A stretch of DNA of 64,000 nucleotides from Cribrihabitans_A pelagius (GTDB taxonomy: Bacteria > Pseudomonadota > Alphaproteobacteria > Rhodobacterales > Rhodobacteraceae), in assembly GCF_048820915.1 (NCBI RefSeq), contig NZ_JBMERR010000015.1:73986-137985 (forward strand). The letters run 5' to 3'. The notes beneath the pieces are model-generated. The model saw only the letters and a program-made list of their open reading frames with translations. It had not been told where the DNA came from and searched no databases. The position numbers were made by a program, and so were the translations under genes. Shown one piece after another: positions 14,662-22,909 of the stretch; position 1 is the stretch's first letter, and every line of letters begins with the position of its first letter.

Positions 14662-17467
14662 CTGCGCCCTCCCTGGCCAAGGCTTCCGCAATGATCGCCG
14701 CGCATCTGCCATAGCGGGCCTCCAGCTCGTGCTCAAGCGCCTCCAGCCGGGCATAGCCGGTGGTCTGGCAGAGGAAGCGGGCCCCGCCCTCCCCGATCGC
14801 GGCGGCCGTGATGGCCTTGCCGGACAGCAGCCGTGCGGCGGTCTGCACGGACCAGAATAGCTGGTATGCGGCATCCAGATATTGTGCATCCGCGTCCTCC
14901 AGCCAGCCGCCAGCGACAGCACCGCGCAATCCTTCGGCCACGCCGCGGGTGGCGGATCCGGAGAGGAGCGAGCCGGCCTGGGAGATCAGCTCGATATCCA
15001 TCATCCGGCCCGGACCGGTCTTGGCGTCCCAGGTGCTGGCGGGGGACTTCGCCGCGGCGAGGCGTGCGCGCATGGTGGCGACCTCTTGCAGCACCTTGCC
15101 GCGGTCGCGCGGCTGGCTGAGGAAGCCGGAGCGGAAATCCTCGATTTCCGCCGCCAGGCCGGGATCGCCGGCCACCACCTTGGCACGCGTGAGCGCGAGG
15201 TGCTCCCAGACCCAGGCCTCGTTCTGCTGGTAGAGAGTAAAACTCGCGAGGCTCGCCGCCACCGGCCCCTGGTTGCCCGAGGGGCGCAGGCGCATGTCGA
15301 CTTCATAGAGCTTGCCCTGCGCCATCGGCGCGGTGAGCGCGGTGACCAGCGCCTGGGTGAAGCGGGCGAAATAGGGGCGCGTGGCGAGCGGGCGCCTGCC
15401 CTCGGACATGTCGGTGCCGGCGGCGTCGTAGATCACGATCATGTCGAGGTCGGATTGCGCGTTGATCTGCCCGGCGCCAAGCGAGCCCATCGCCAGCACC
15501 GCCGCACCGCGGCCCGGGGCGGTCCCGTGCTTTTCGGCAAAATGCGCTGCTACCTCGGGGGCGAGGCCGGCGATCACCGCTTCGGCCAGTTCGGCATAGT
15601 GCGCGCCCGCCTCCCCGGCGCCGATCAGCCCGCGCAGGTGGTGGACGCCGATGCGGAAATGCCATTCCTTGCTCCAGCGCCGGGTGGCGTCGAGCTTGGC
15701 CTCGTAGTCGCCTTCGCGGGCCAGCAGCGCCGCCAGTTCGCTGTCCAGCGTCTCCCGCCCCGGCCAGGGGTCGAAGAAGGAGCCGCCGATCACCGCATCA
15801 AAGACACCGGAGTTGCGCGACAGGAAGCCTGCGAGCGCATGCGAGGTCCCCGCGATATCAATCAGCAGGTCGATGAGCTGCGGATTGGCACGGAACAGGG
15901 AGAACAGCTGCACCCCCGCGGGCAGCCCGGCGAGGAAGCCGTCCAGCGCCAGCAGGGTTTCCGAGGGCTGCGCAGTGCGGGCGACGCGGGCCAGCAGTTC
16001 AGGCTTCAGCCGCTCGAAGATCTGTGCGCCACGCGGGCTGCGCAGCGCCGGGTAGGTGGGCCAGCGGGAAATAACGGCGCCGTCGAGTTCGGCGGCGGCC
16101 TCGGGAGGGACCTCGGGGGGCGCGGCGGCGGCCTCCGAGGTGCCGCTGCCAGGGGCAAAGAAGCCTTCGGTCAGCTCGTGCACCTCGCGGAGCCGCTCCT
16201 TCAGCGTCTCCAGCAGATCGCCGGGCGCACAGTCCATCAGGCAGGCGATGCGGGCGATGCCGTCTTCGGACTTGGGCACCTGGTGGGTCTGGGCGTCATG
16301 CACCATCTGGATGCGGTGCTCCACCTCGCGGTGGGCGCGGTAGTGTCTGGTCAGGGTTTCAGCGGCCTCCTGCGGCACCCAGCCCTTGGCCGCCAGCGCC
16401 GCCAGGCCTTCTACCGTGCCGCGCACCCGCAGGCTGTCGTCGCGGCCGCCCGCGATGAGCTGCCGGGTCTGGGTGAAGAACTCGATCTCGCGGATGCCGC
16501 CGCGGCCCAGCTTCATGTCGTGGCCGGGCACCTTCAGGGCGCCGCCGGTGCCCTTGTTCTCGCGGATGCGCAACCGGATGTCGTGGGCGTCCTGGATGGC
16601 GGCAAAATCCAGGTGCCGCCGCCAGACGAAAGGGCGCAGGGTCTTGAGGAAGCGTTCGCCCGCCGCGATGTCGCCGGCACAGGGCCGGGCCTTGATGTAG
16701 GCGGCGCGCTCCCAGCTGCGGCCCAGGCTTTCGTAGTAGCGTTCCGCTGCCTCCATCGCGAGGCACACGGGCGTGACGGAGGGGTCCGGGCGCAGCCGCA
16801 GGTCGGTGCGGAAGACATAGCCGTCGCCGGTGCGGTCGCTGAGGGCCGCGCACATGTTGCGGGTGGCGCGCACCATGCCCTGGCGCGCCTCGTAGAAGTC
16901 GCTTGGCTCAAAGCGGGTCTCGTCGAACAGGCAGATCAGGTCGATGTCGGAGCTGTAGTTCAGCTCATGCGCGCCCATCTTGCCCATCGCGAGGACGGTG
17001 AGGCCCGCGGCGGTCTCAACATCCTCTTCGCTCAAGCCCGGCAACTTGCCGCGGCGGATCAGGGTGGCGATCTCCGCCTTGATGGCCACATCGGCCGAGA
17101 GCGCGCCAAAGTCGGTGAGCGCGCCGGTCACCTGCTCCAGCGTCCAGGCCCCGGACAGGTCGCACAGCGCGGTCAGGAGCGCCAGCCGCCGCTTGCCTTG
17201 GCGCAGCCCCGGCTTGAGCTCGTCCGGCGCCAGCGCGCGGCAGTCCGCAAGCACCTGCTGCAGGGCCGCGTCCGGATCGGCCAGCGCCTGCGGCAGCCAG
17301 TCCGCCTCGCGCGCTGTCAGCTCGTTCAGATAGGGGCTGGAGCCGCAGACGCCGGCAACCAGAGCGGCCTCGTCACCGCCGAGGTCCGGTACAAGCGCGC
17401 GCGCCTCCTCCCCCAGGGTCTCGTCAAATGCGCGCGGCAGGCGCGTGATCTTCAAAGCGTTGCTCAT
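14645..17467 (-). CDS. glnE: Glutamine synthetase adenylyltransferase/deadenylylase
   Basis: 940 residues, nearly the length of E. coli GlnE (946). GlnE attaches and removes AMP on glutamine synthetase in response to PII, controlling ammonium assimilation. Two nucleotidyltransferase domains are visible, with GAHELNYSSDIDLICLFD in the N-terminal half and GAGQINAQSDLDMIVIYD in the C-terminal half, both with the DxD metal residues, each followed by a helical domain. The start at 17467 gives MSNALKITRLPRAF; no strong ribosome binding site is seen. No PII or glutamine synthetase gene lies nearby. Confidence 0.95.
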   Translation of the reverse strand: MSNALKITRLPRAFDETLGEEARALVPDLGGDEAALVAGVCGSSPYLNELTAREADWLPQALADPDAALQQVLADCRALAPDELKPGLRQGKRRLALLTALCDLSGAWTLEQVTGALTDFGALSADVAIKAEIATLIRRGKLPGLSEEDVETAAGLTVLAMGKMGAHELNYSSDIDLICLFDETRFEPSDFYEARQGMVRATRNMCAALSDRTGDGYVFRTDLRLRPDPSVTPVCLAMEAAERYYESLGRSWERAAYIKARPCAGDIAAGERFLKTLRPFVWRRHLDFAAIQDAHDIRLRIRENKGTGGALKVPGHDMKLGRGGIREIEFFTQTRQLIAGGRDDSLRVRGTVEGLAALAAKGWVPQEAAETLTRHYRAHREVEHRIQMVHDAQTHQVPKSEDGIARIACLMDCAPGDLLETLKERLREVHELTEGFFAPGSGTSEAAAAPPEVPPEAAAELDGAVISRWPTYPALRSPRGAQIFERLKPELLARVARTAQPSETLLALDGFLAGLPAGVQLFSLFRANPQLIDLLIDIAGTSHALAGFLSRNSGVFDAVIGGSFFDPWPGRETLDSELAALLAREGDYEAKLDATRRWSKEWHFRIGVHHLRGLIGAGEAGAHYAELAEAVIAGLAPEVAAHFAEKHGTAPGRGAAVLAMGSLGAGQINAQSDLDMIVIYDAAGTDMSEGRRPLATRPYFARFTQALVTALTAPMAQGKLYEVDMRLRPSGNQGPVAASLASFTLYQQNEAWVWEHLALTRAKVVAGDPGLAAEIEDFRSGFLSQPRDRGKVLQEVATMRARLAAAKSPASTWDAKTGPGRMMDIELISQAGSLLSGSATRGVAEGLRGAVAGGWLEDADAQYLDAAYQLFWSVQTAARLLSGKAITAAAIGEGGARFLCQTTGYARLEALEHELEARYGRCAAIIAEALAREGAVAGQD

Positions 17468-17536
17468 GGGCCGAGACTGTGCCGCGCGGCGGGGGGCGTC
17501 AATGGGCAAAGCCGCCCGGGGCGTGCGGCCCGGGCC

Positions 17537-17576
17537 TAATACTGCAGGCGTAGTACTAATGCTGCAGGCGTAGTAC
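17537..17576. repeat. 20-bp tandem direct repeat, two copies
   Basis: Two adjacent 20-bp units (TAAT[A/G]CTGCAGGCGTAGTAC) differing at one base, followed by TTACGTAGG. They lie 70 bases upstream of the glnE start, where a regulator could bind. Confidence 0.7.
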
Positions 17577-17907
17577 TTACGTAGGGTCAGGAATACCCGC
17601 ATCGCCAGAGCGCATCTGCCTTGCTAAACTTACAGATGCGGTCGCGTTCCACTGCGCGGGGCATTTTTGCATTGTTGACGAGTGATCTTAGGTATCTTGG
17701 ATGCCCGGGGAAAGGTGTGCCGCTGTGTCCGCCGCCCCCGGGCAGTCCCTTGCTCCGACGGTCAGCCTCCGGAGCTTTCAGGCACCGGACAACGGGATGC
17801 GGCCGCACGAGACCCAGCCGCGCGCGCTGACTGTTTTCTGGGTCCGGCCCCCTCCCCGCCCCCCGACATCAGATAAAATCAGGCCTTTCCAGTGCGATGC
17901 CACCCAA

Positions 17908-17926
17908 ATGTAAAAAACATTCACAT
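17908..17926. promoter_or_regulatory. Operator-like site 1 upstream of DUF2852
   Basis: ATGTAAA, five bases, TTCACAT: a 7-5-7 near-palindrome with one mismatch. It has the same form as site 2, 59 bases downstream. The binding protein is unknown. Confidence 0.6.
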
Positions 17927-17966
17927 TCACCCTTGAAGCGGGCGCCCGCGCTTCCGATATGCTATC

Positions 17967-17985
17967 ATGTGAAAAGGATTTACAT
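17967..17985. promoter_or_regulatory. Operator-like site 2 upstream of DUF2852
   Basis: ATGTGAA, five bases, TTTACAT: the same 7-5-7 geometry and consensus (ATGTRAA-N5-TTYACAT) as site 1. It ends 24 bases before the start codon, so a bound protein would block transcription or translation initiation. Confidence 0.6.
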
Positions 17986-18009
17986 TCACGCGCAACCTGG
18001 AGACCCCTG

Positions 18010-18459
18010 ATGACGAGTTACACCCAACCCGCCCCGCAGCTTTCCGCCCAGGGCTGGTTTTCCCGCAGCGAAGCCTGGCTGGACAGCAAGGGTAAAGGCG
18101 CCTGGATCGCCGTTATGGTGCTGGGCTTTGTGTTCTTCTGGCCCGTCGGCCTCGCCCTTCTGTTCTACATGATCTGGAGCAAGCGCATGTTCAGCAAATC
18201 CGCCTGCCGCCGCACCAGCTGGATGTCTTCGGGGTATTCGGCAATGAAATCCTCCGGCAACCACGCCTTTGACGCCTACAAGGCCGACACGCTGCGCCGG
18301 CTGGAGCGGGAGCAGCATGACTTCGAAGCCTTCCTGCAACGCCTGCGCGAGGCCAAGGACAAGGCCGAGTTCGACCAGTTCATGGACGAGCGCGCCCGTC
18401 ACGCCGATCACGCCGATGAGGACGGCGAAGAGGATCCGCGCGGCGATGACCGCCGCTGA
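18010..18459 (+). CDS. DUF2852 membrane protein
   Basis: 149 residues. One strong membrane segment (about residues 31-55; AVMVLGFVFFWPVGLALLFY) is typical of DUF2852. A basic stretch and a charged helical C-terminus (ADTLRRLEREQHDFEAFLQR) follow, ending in an acidic tail. Function is unknown. GGAG precedes the ATG by eight bases. Two operator-like repeats directly upstream suggest tight control by a dedicated repressor or activator. Confidence 0.85.
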   Translation: MTSYTQPAPQLSAQGWFSRSEAWLDSKGKGAWIAVMVLGFVFFWPVGLALLFYMIWSKRMFSKSACRRTSWMSSGYSAMKSSGNHAFDAYKADTLRRLEREQHDFEAFLQRLREAKDKAEFDQFMDERARHADHADEDGEEDPRGDDRR

Positions 18460-18572
18460 GCGTTGCCGGACCCGGCAGATGACGATGCCGCCACGCCCCC
18501 GTCGGGCGGGGCGGCGCCTGCGATCGGGCCGCGCTGCCGGCCCTCCCCTTTCCCCGCCTGAAAAGGACCGCC

Positions 18573-19067
18573 ATGCGTGACCACTCCCCCCTGCCCCGTT
18601 CCGCGTTCCGCCCGGATCCCGCCGGCCCTGGCCTGCCCGATCCCTTCGAGCGGCCCGAGGCCTATAGCGGCGTCACCGCCAAGCGGCTCCTGGCCTGGAT
18701 CGTGGACAGTATCGTGATCCTCTGCCTCAGCGCCGTGACGGTGGTGCTCACTGCCTTCACCGGGCTTCTGATCTGGCCGATGCTTTATCTTGCGGTGGGG
18801 CTGGCCTACCGGACGCTGACCATTGCTGCGGGCTCGGCCACCTGGGGCATGCGGGCAGCCGGGATCGAGCTGCGCACCGCCGCCGGCACGCCGCTGAACG
18901 CGGGCGAGGCGGCGCTGCACACCGCGGGCTATTCGCTCTCGATGGCATTTGCGCCGCTGCAGGTGATCTCGGTGGTGCTGATGCTGACCGGCGCCCGCGG
19001 CCAGGGGCTGAGCGACCTGGCGCTCGGCACCGCGATGCTGAACCGCCGGGCGCTGGCAGCCGATTAA
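18573..19067 (+). CDS. RDD family membrane protein
   Basis: 164 residues with the RDD signature AKRLLAWIVDSIVI near residue 36, followed by hydrophobic segments at about 45-75 and 125-145 and GMRAAGIELRTAAG between them. RDD proteins are small membrane proteins, some of them ion antiporters; the function here is unassigned. AAGGA precedes the ATG. It may be co-transcribed with DUF2852 (114 bases apart). Confidence 0.83.
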   Translation: MRDHSPLPRSAFRPDPAGPGLPDPFERPEAYSGVTAKRLLAWIVDSIVILCLSAVTVVLTAFTGLLIWPMLYLAVGLAYRTLTIAAGSATWGMRAAGIELRTAAGTPLNAGEAALHTAGYSLSMAFAPLQVISVVLMLTGARGQGLSDLALGTAMLNRRALAAD

Positions 19068-19078
19068 ACCATTTTCAA

Positions 19079-19109
19079 CAACGCCCCTTGGCGCATTGCG
19101 GGGGCGTTG
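19079..19109 (+). terminator. Probable terminator after the RDD gene
   Basis: Stem CAACGCCCC / GGGGCGTTG with a 13-base loop, 11 bases past the RDD stop, followed by CTATCATATTT. The T run is poor, so efficiency is uncertain. Confidence 0.5.
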
Positions 19110-19163
19110 CTATCATATTTGCAACTGCCTGTCCCCGCCGCCACGAAAGCTGCCGTTTCCCCG

Positions 19164-19988
19164 ATGCGCCACACCCTTCCGATTGCCCCGCAATTCTACG
19201 TGACGGCGCCGCAGCCCTGCCCCTACCTGGATGGCCGCATGGAACGCAAACTGTTCACCGCGCTGCAGGGCGACGGGGTGGAGCAGCTCAACAACAGCCT
19301 CAGCCAGCAGGGCTTCCGGCGCTCGCAGAACGTGCTCTACCGGCCATCCTGCTCGGAGTGCTCGGCCTGCCTGTCGGCGCGCATCGACGTGGCCGCCTTC
19401 GGTCCCAGCCGCAGCCAGAAGCGCACTCTGCGGCGCAACCGCCACCTGTTGCGCCGGGCCACCTCGCCCTGGGCGACGGAAGATCAGTTCACCCTGTTCC
19501 GCCGCTATCTGGACAGCCGCCACGCCGATGGCGGCATGGCCGACATGGATGTCTTCGAATATGCCGCGATGGTGGAAGAGACCCCGGTGCGCAGCCGGGT
19601 GGTGGAATATTCCGAACCCGGCACCAATACGCTCGCCGCGGTCTCGCTCACCGATGTGCTGGAGGACGGGCTGAGCATGGTCTATTCCTTTTACGCCCCG
19701 GACCAGCCGCAGAATTCGCTGGGCACCTACATGATCCTCGACCATATCGAGATCGCGCGGGAGGCCGGGCTGCCCTATGTCTACCTCGGCTACTGGGTGC
19801 CGGGCAGCGCCAAGATGGGCTACAAGGCGAAGTTCTCAGGCCTGCAGATCTACCACGAGAGCCAGTGGAAGGTGATGACCGACCCCGCCGCCTACGCCGA
19901 GGCGGACCACCCGCTCTCTACCGATCCGATCGCCGAACAGGTCGCCAACATCCAGCTGCCGGAGCAGCCGGTGCACCGGAACCGCTGA
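19164..19988 (+). CDS. bpt: Aspartate/glutamate leucyltransferase (N-end rule)
   Basis: 274 residues. Bpt transfers Leu from Leu-tRNA to proteins with N-terminal Asp or Glu, marking them for ClpS/ClpAP. The N-terminal domain has FYVTAPQPCPYLDGR and YRPSCSECSACLSARI with the conserved Cys cluster; the C-terminal acyltransferase domain has SFYAPDQPQNSLGTYMILD and YLGYWVPGSAKMGYKAKF. The start at 19164 gives the family's usual N-terminus. The stop overlaps the next gene's ATG by one base. Confidence 0.95.
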   Translation: MRHTLPIAPQFYVTAPQPCPYLDGRMERKLFTALQGDGVEQLNNSLSQQGFRRSQNVLYRPSCSECSACLSARIDVAAFGPSRSQKRTLRRNRHLLRRATSPWATEDQFTLFRRYLDSRHADGGMADMDVFEYAAMVEETPVRSRVVEYSEPGTNTLAAVSLTDVLEDGLSMVYSFYAPDQPQNSLGTYMILDHIEIAREAGLPYVYLGYWVPGSAKMGYKAKFSGLQIYHESQWKVMTDPAAYAEADHPLSTDPIAEQVANIQLPEQPVHRNR

Positions 19989-20371
19989 TGCAATATCTTC
20001 ACGCCGTGAGCCTCGTCGTGACCGACTACGATGCGGCGATATCCTTCTACTGCGGCCAGCTCGGCTGGCAGCTGGCCGCAGACGTGGACTTGGGCAGCAA
20101 GCGCTGGGTGCGCATCCTGCCGCCGGGGGCGGAGCACGGCAGCCTGATCCTCGCCCGCGCCGAAGGCCCTGCCCAGAAGGCCGTCATCGGCAACCAGTTC
20201 GGCGGCCGCGTCGGGCTGTTCCTCGCCAGCGATGACTTCGCCCGCGACCATGCGGCGATGCAGGCGCAGGGCGTCATCTTCGAAGAAGAGCCGCGCCGCG
20301 AGCCCTATGGCACCGTCGCCGTCTGGCGCGACCCCTTCGGCAACCGCTGGGACCTGATCCAGTTCACCTGA
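19988..20371 (+). CDS. VOC (glyoxalase/bleomycin resistance) superfamily protein
   Basis: 127 residues with two beta-alpha-beta-beta-beta modules: VSLVVTDYDAAISFYCGQLG at the start and VFRDPFGN-like VWRDPFGNRWDLIQF at the end. VOC proteins are metal-dependent isomerases, dioxygenases or resistance proteins; the substrate is unknown. The start codon overlaps the bpt stop (TGATG), so translation is coupled. A role with Bpt is not evident. Confidence 0.88.
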   Translation: MQYLHAVSLVVTDYDAAISFYCGQLGWQLAADVDLGSKRWVRILPPGAEHGSLILARAEGPAQKAVIGNQFGGRVGLFLASDDFARDHAAMQAQGVIFEEEPRREPYGTVAVWRDPFGNRWDLIQFT

Positions 20372-20416
20372 CCGCCGCCGCCCGCGCTTCCTCCTGCCAC
20401 TTTCTGACCTCGAAAA

Positions 20417-20460
20417 CCCCGGGGTGAATGCGCCCGCGGGGCGCAGAGGGGCAGCGCCCT
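20417..20460 (+). repeat. CCCCGGGGTGAAT-hairpin-AGAGGGGCAGCGCC element, copy 1
   Basis: CCCCGGGGTGAAT is followed by a perfect hairpin (GCGCCC, loop GCG, GGGCGC) and then AGAGGGGCAGCGCCC. The same constant words flank a different perfect hairpin at 63667-63710. Confidence 0.7.
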
Positions 20461-20477
20461 TGCCCGGCTCTCAGGGC

Positions 20478-20512
20478 ATCAGAAAAAGCGAAGAAGGGCC
20501 CCGCAGGGCCCC
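20478..20512 (-). terminator. Probable terminator of the TRAP operon
   Basis: On the minus strand, 27 bases past the TRAP large-subunit stop, GGGCCC-TGCG-GGGCCC forms a stem followed by TTCTTCGCTTTTTCT. Confidence 0.6.
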
Positions 20513-20538
20513 TCTCATCTCTCTCCCGCGCGCGCCGG

Positions 20539-22893
20539 TCAGCTCGGGATCAGCGCCGGCACGATGGTCACGATGGCCGGGAACAGCCACAGGATGCCAA
20601 GCCCCACCACCTGGATCACCACGAAGGGCAGGATACCGCGGTAGATATGGCCGGTGGTCACCTCCTTCGGCGCGACCCCGCGCAGGTAGAACAGCGCAAA
20701 GCCGAAAGGCGGGGTCAGGAACGACGTCTGCAGGTTCACCGCCACCATGATGGTCACCCATTTCGGATCGAAAGACCCGCCATAGATCACCGGGCCCACG
20801 ATCGGGATCACGATGTAGATGATCTCCAGGAAGTCCAGCACGAAGCCCAGGAAGAACAGCACCAGCATCACGATCAGGAAGACCGTCATCTCGTTGTCGA
20901 AGCTCTTCAGGAACTGCTGGATGTAGTGTTCGCCGCCAAAGGAGATCACCACCAGGTTCAGAAGCTGCGAGCCGATCAGGATGGTGAACACCATCGAGGT
21001 CACCTTGGCGGTCTCCCGCACCACCGGCGTCAGCACCCCGGCCTTGAACAGCACCCAGCAGCCGAACAGCAGCCCGAACAGCGCAAAGAGATAGGCGCCA
21101 TAGGCCACGATGAAGGCAATCCAGCTCTCGGCGCTCACGCCGCCCTGGTTCACCCGCAGGTCGAAGTTGACCCCGACCAGGATGCAGAGCGCCACCGCGA
21201 AGGTCGACCAGATGATGATCTTGCCCGACCGGCCCTGGTCCTGCAGCTTGCGGTAGGCGGCCAGCATGATGGCGCCGCCCGCTCCCAGCGCCGCGGCGGG
21301 CGTCGGGTTGGTGATGCCGCCCAGGATCGAGCCCAGCACCGCGACAATCAGAACCAGCGGCGGGAAGACCACCCGGATCAGATCATTGCCGGCGCAGCGC
21401 CTGGCGGCTTCCTTGCAGCCGTAAAGCGCCAGCAGAAGCGGCAGCGCGATCCACAGCACCGTCGCCCCGGGCGAGGTGGTGGGCGCGATGGCCACCAGGT
21501 CCGCCAGCGCGATCAGCAGCACCCCGATGGCGCCGAGGATCAGCGGCTTGGCATCGCGCGAGGGCGCAACGCCGCGGCCGAAGGCCAGCACCAGCCCCGC
21601 CATCACCATCAGCACGGTGAGACCGGTGCCGATCGGGGCGGCATTTGCGATCTTCGCTGCGCGCGCGGCTTCCAGCTCCTCCGGGCTCAGCCGCTGGGCC
21701 TCGCTGACGCCGCCTGCGGCGCGGATCGCTTTCTGCTCTTCAACCGCAGCGTCCCAGGCTGTCTGGCCGTGCAGTTCGATCATCGACGCCTTGCAATCGG
21801 CGCCTACATTGGTGCGCAGCGAGGCTGTCTGGCCAGCGTCGGAAAAGGCCGAGACGGTGATGTTCTGGCTGCCGATCAGGTTGACGCTTCCCAGGAGCAT
21901 CGCGCCGCCGATCAGGGCTGCCGGAACCGCGAGGAACCAGGTCAGCCCTTCGCTGCGGGTGATGACCGTGCCGGTGCCGGTTTCCAGGTTCACCGCCGGG
22001 GCTTTTTCCGGGTTCAGCAGCGCATAGCCAAAGGCATAGCCCGCATAGAGCAGCGCCAGCAGGATGCCCGGCAGCAGGGCCGCCTGGAACAGGGTGCCGA
22101 CCGAGACCACCGCAGGCTCGCCCAGGTAGGTGAGCGCGTCGGAACAGCCGGCCTCCTGCGCGCGGGCTTCCTGGGCGGTGGAGTAGAGATCGCCCGCCAG
22201 GGTGCCCAGGAGAACGATCACGATGGAAGGCGGGATGATCTGCCCCAGCGTGCCGGAGGCCGCGATCACGCCGGTGGCGAGCTCGGGCGAGTAGTTGTTG
22301 CGCAGCATGGTGGGCAGGGCGAGGAGGCCCATGGTCACCACGGTGGCGCCGACGATGCCGGTGGAGGCAGCCAGGAAGGCGCCCACGACCACGATCGACA
22401 CGGCGAGGCCGCCCGGCAGCGGGCCAAAGACCCGGGCCATAGTGGTCAGGAGGTCATTGGCGATCTTGGAACGCTCCAGCGTGATGCCCATCAGCACGAA
22501 CATCAGCACCGCCAGCAGCGTCTCGATCGACGCGCCCGCCAGAACCCGCTCGTTCATCCGGTTCACGATGAAGGACACGTTGCGGTCCATCGCCACTTCC
22601 CAGCCCTGCGGGAACACCGGCTCGGCGATGCGCGGCAGTTCCGGGTATCGGAACACCGAGACCGCGTCCGGCTTCACCCCGCTGGCGACAAGATCGCGGT
22701 AGAGCTGGGACGAGGTGTCGATGGCCTGGTGCACCAGGATGCCCGCACTGTCGAGCGCGGCGATGATCCCGAAGGAGATGACCCCGGCACCGCCGATGGC
22801 GAAGGCCACCGGAAAGCCGGAAAGGATGCCCCCGAAGAGGCAGAAAAACACGATGATCAGGCCGATTTCGACGCCATCTAGTCCAAATAGCAT
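20539..22893 (-). CDS. TRAP transporter large permease (DctM), extended
   Basis: 784 residues, far longer than the usual DctM of about 430. The N-terminal DctM part is clear (FPVAFAIGGAGVISFG; ITLERSKIANDLL; GIVGATVVTMGLLALPTML; GQIIPPSIVIVLLG) and so is the C-terminal part (DFLEIIYIVIPIVGP; TSFLTPPFGFALFYLRG). Between them lie about 300 extra residues with several more membrane segments and a soluble stretch around residues 320-410. It forms the Na+-driven channel of a TRAP system with the small subunit and binding protein that follow upstream. Extended DctM proteins are known among mannitol/chloroaromatic-type TRAP systems (from memory). Confidence 0.9.
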   Translation of the reverse strand: MLFGLDGVEIGLIIVFFCLFGGILSGFPVAFAIGGAGVISFGIIAALDSAGILVHQAIDTSSQLYRDLVASGVKPDAVSVFRYPELPRIAEPVFPQGWEVAMDRNVSFIVNRMNERVLAGASIETLLAVLMFVLMGITLERSKIANDLLTTMARVFGPLPGGLAVSIVVVGAFLAASTGIVGATVVTMGLLALPTMLRNNYSPELATGVIAASGTLGQIIPPSIVIVLLGTLAGDLYSTAQEARAQEAGCSDALTYLGEPAVVSVGTLFQAALLPGILLALLYAGYAFGYALLNPEKAPAVNLETGTGTVITRSEGLTWFLAVPAALIGGAMLLGSVNLIGSQNITVSAFSDAGQTASLRTNVGADCKASMIELHGQTAWDAAVEEQKAIRAAGGVSEAQRLSPEELEAARAAKIANAAPIGTGLTVLMVMAGLVLAFGRGVAPSRDAKPLILGAIGVLLIALADLVAIAPTTSPGATVLWIALPLLLALYGCKEAARRCAGNDLIRVVFPPLVLIVAVLGSILGGITNPTPAAALGAGGAIMLAAYRKLQDQGRSGKIIIWSTFAVALCILVGVNFDLRVNQGGVSAESWIAFIVAYGAYLFALFGLLFGCWVLFKAGVLTPVVRETAKVTSMVFTILIGSQLLNLVVISFGGEHYIQQFLKSFDNEMTVFLIVMLVLFFLGFVLDFLEIIYIVIPIVGPVIYGGSFDPKWVTIMVAVNLQTSFLTPPFGFALFYLRGVAPKEVTTGHIYRGILPFVVIQVVGLGILWLFPAIVTIVPALIPS

Positions 22894-22909
22894 AACTGCT
22901 GCCTCTTAC

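Larger units (their letters stand above)
17468..18009. other. Divergent intergenic region with repeats and operator-like sites
   Basis: 542 bases between glnE and the DUF2852 gene, divergent. The glnE side holds a 20-bp tandem duplication. The right side is AT-rich and holds two matching near-palindromes before DUF2852. I see no convincing gene in it; the small ORFs on both strands lack ribosome binding sites and coding-like composition. Confidence 0.6.

Noticed and set aside
14882..17539. 885-residue plus-strand ORF opposite glnE
   Set aside because: Complete shadow of glnE, which has both nucleotidyltransferase motifs; the antisense translation has no domain pattern.
17587..17876. Small ORFs between glnE and DUF2852
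   Set aside because: No ribosome binding sites, rich in Pro/Arg/Ser, and no sign of coding constraint.
20428..22881. 817-residue plus-strand ORF opposite the TRAP large subunit
   Set aside because: His/Gln/Arg-rich low-complexity shadow; the minus strand is a clear membrane permease.
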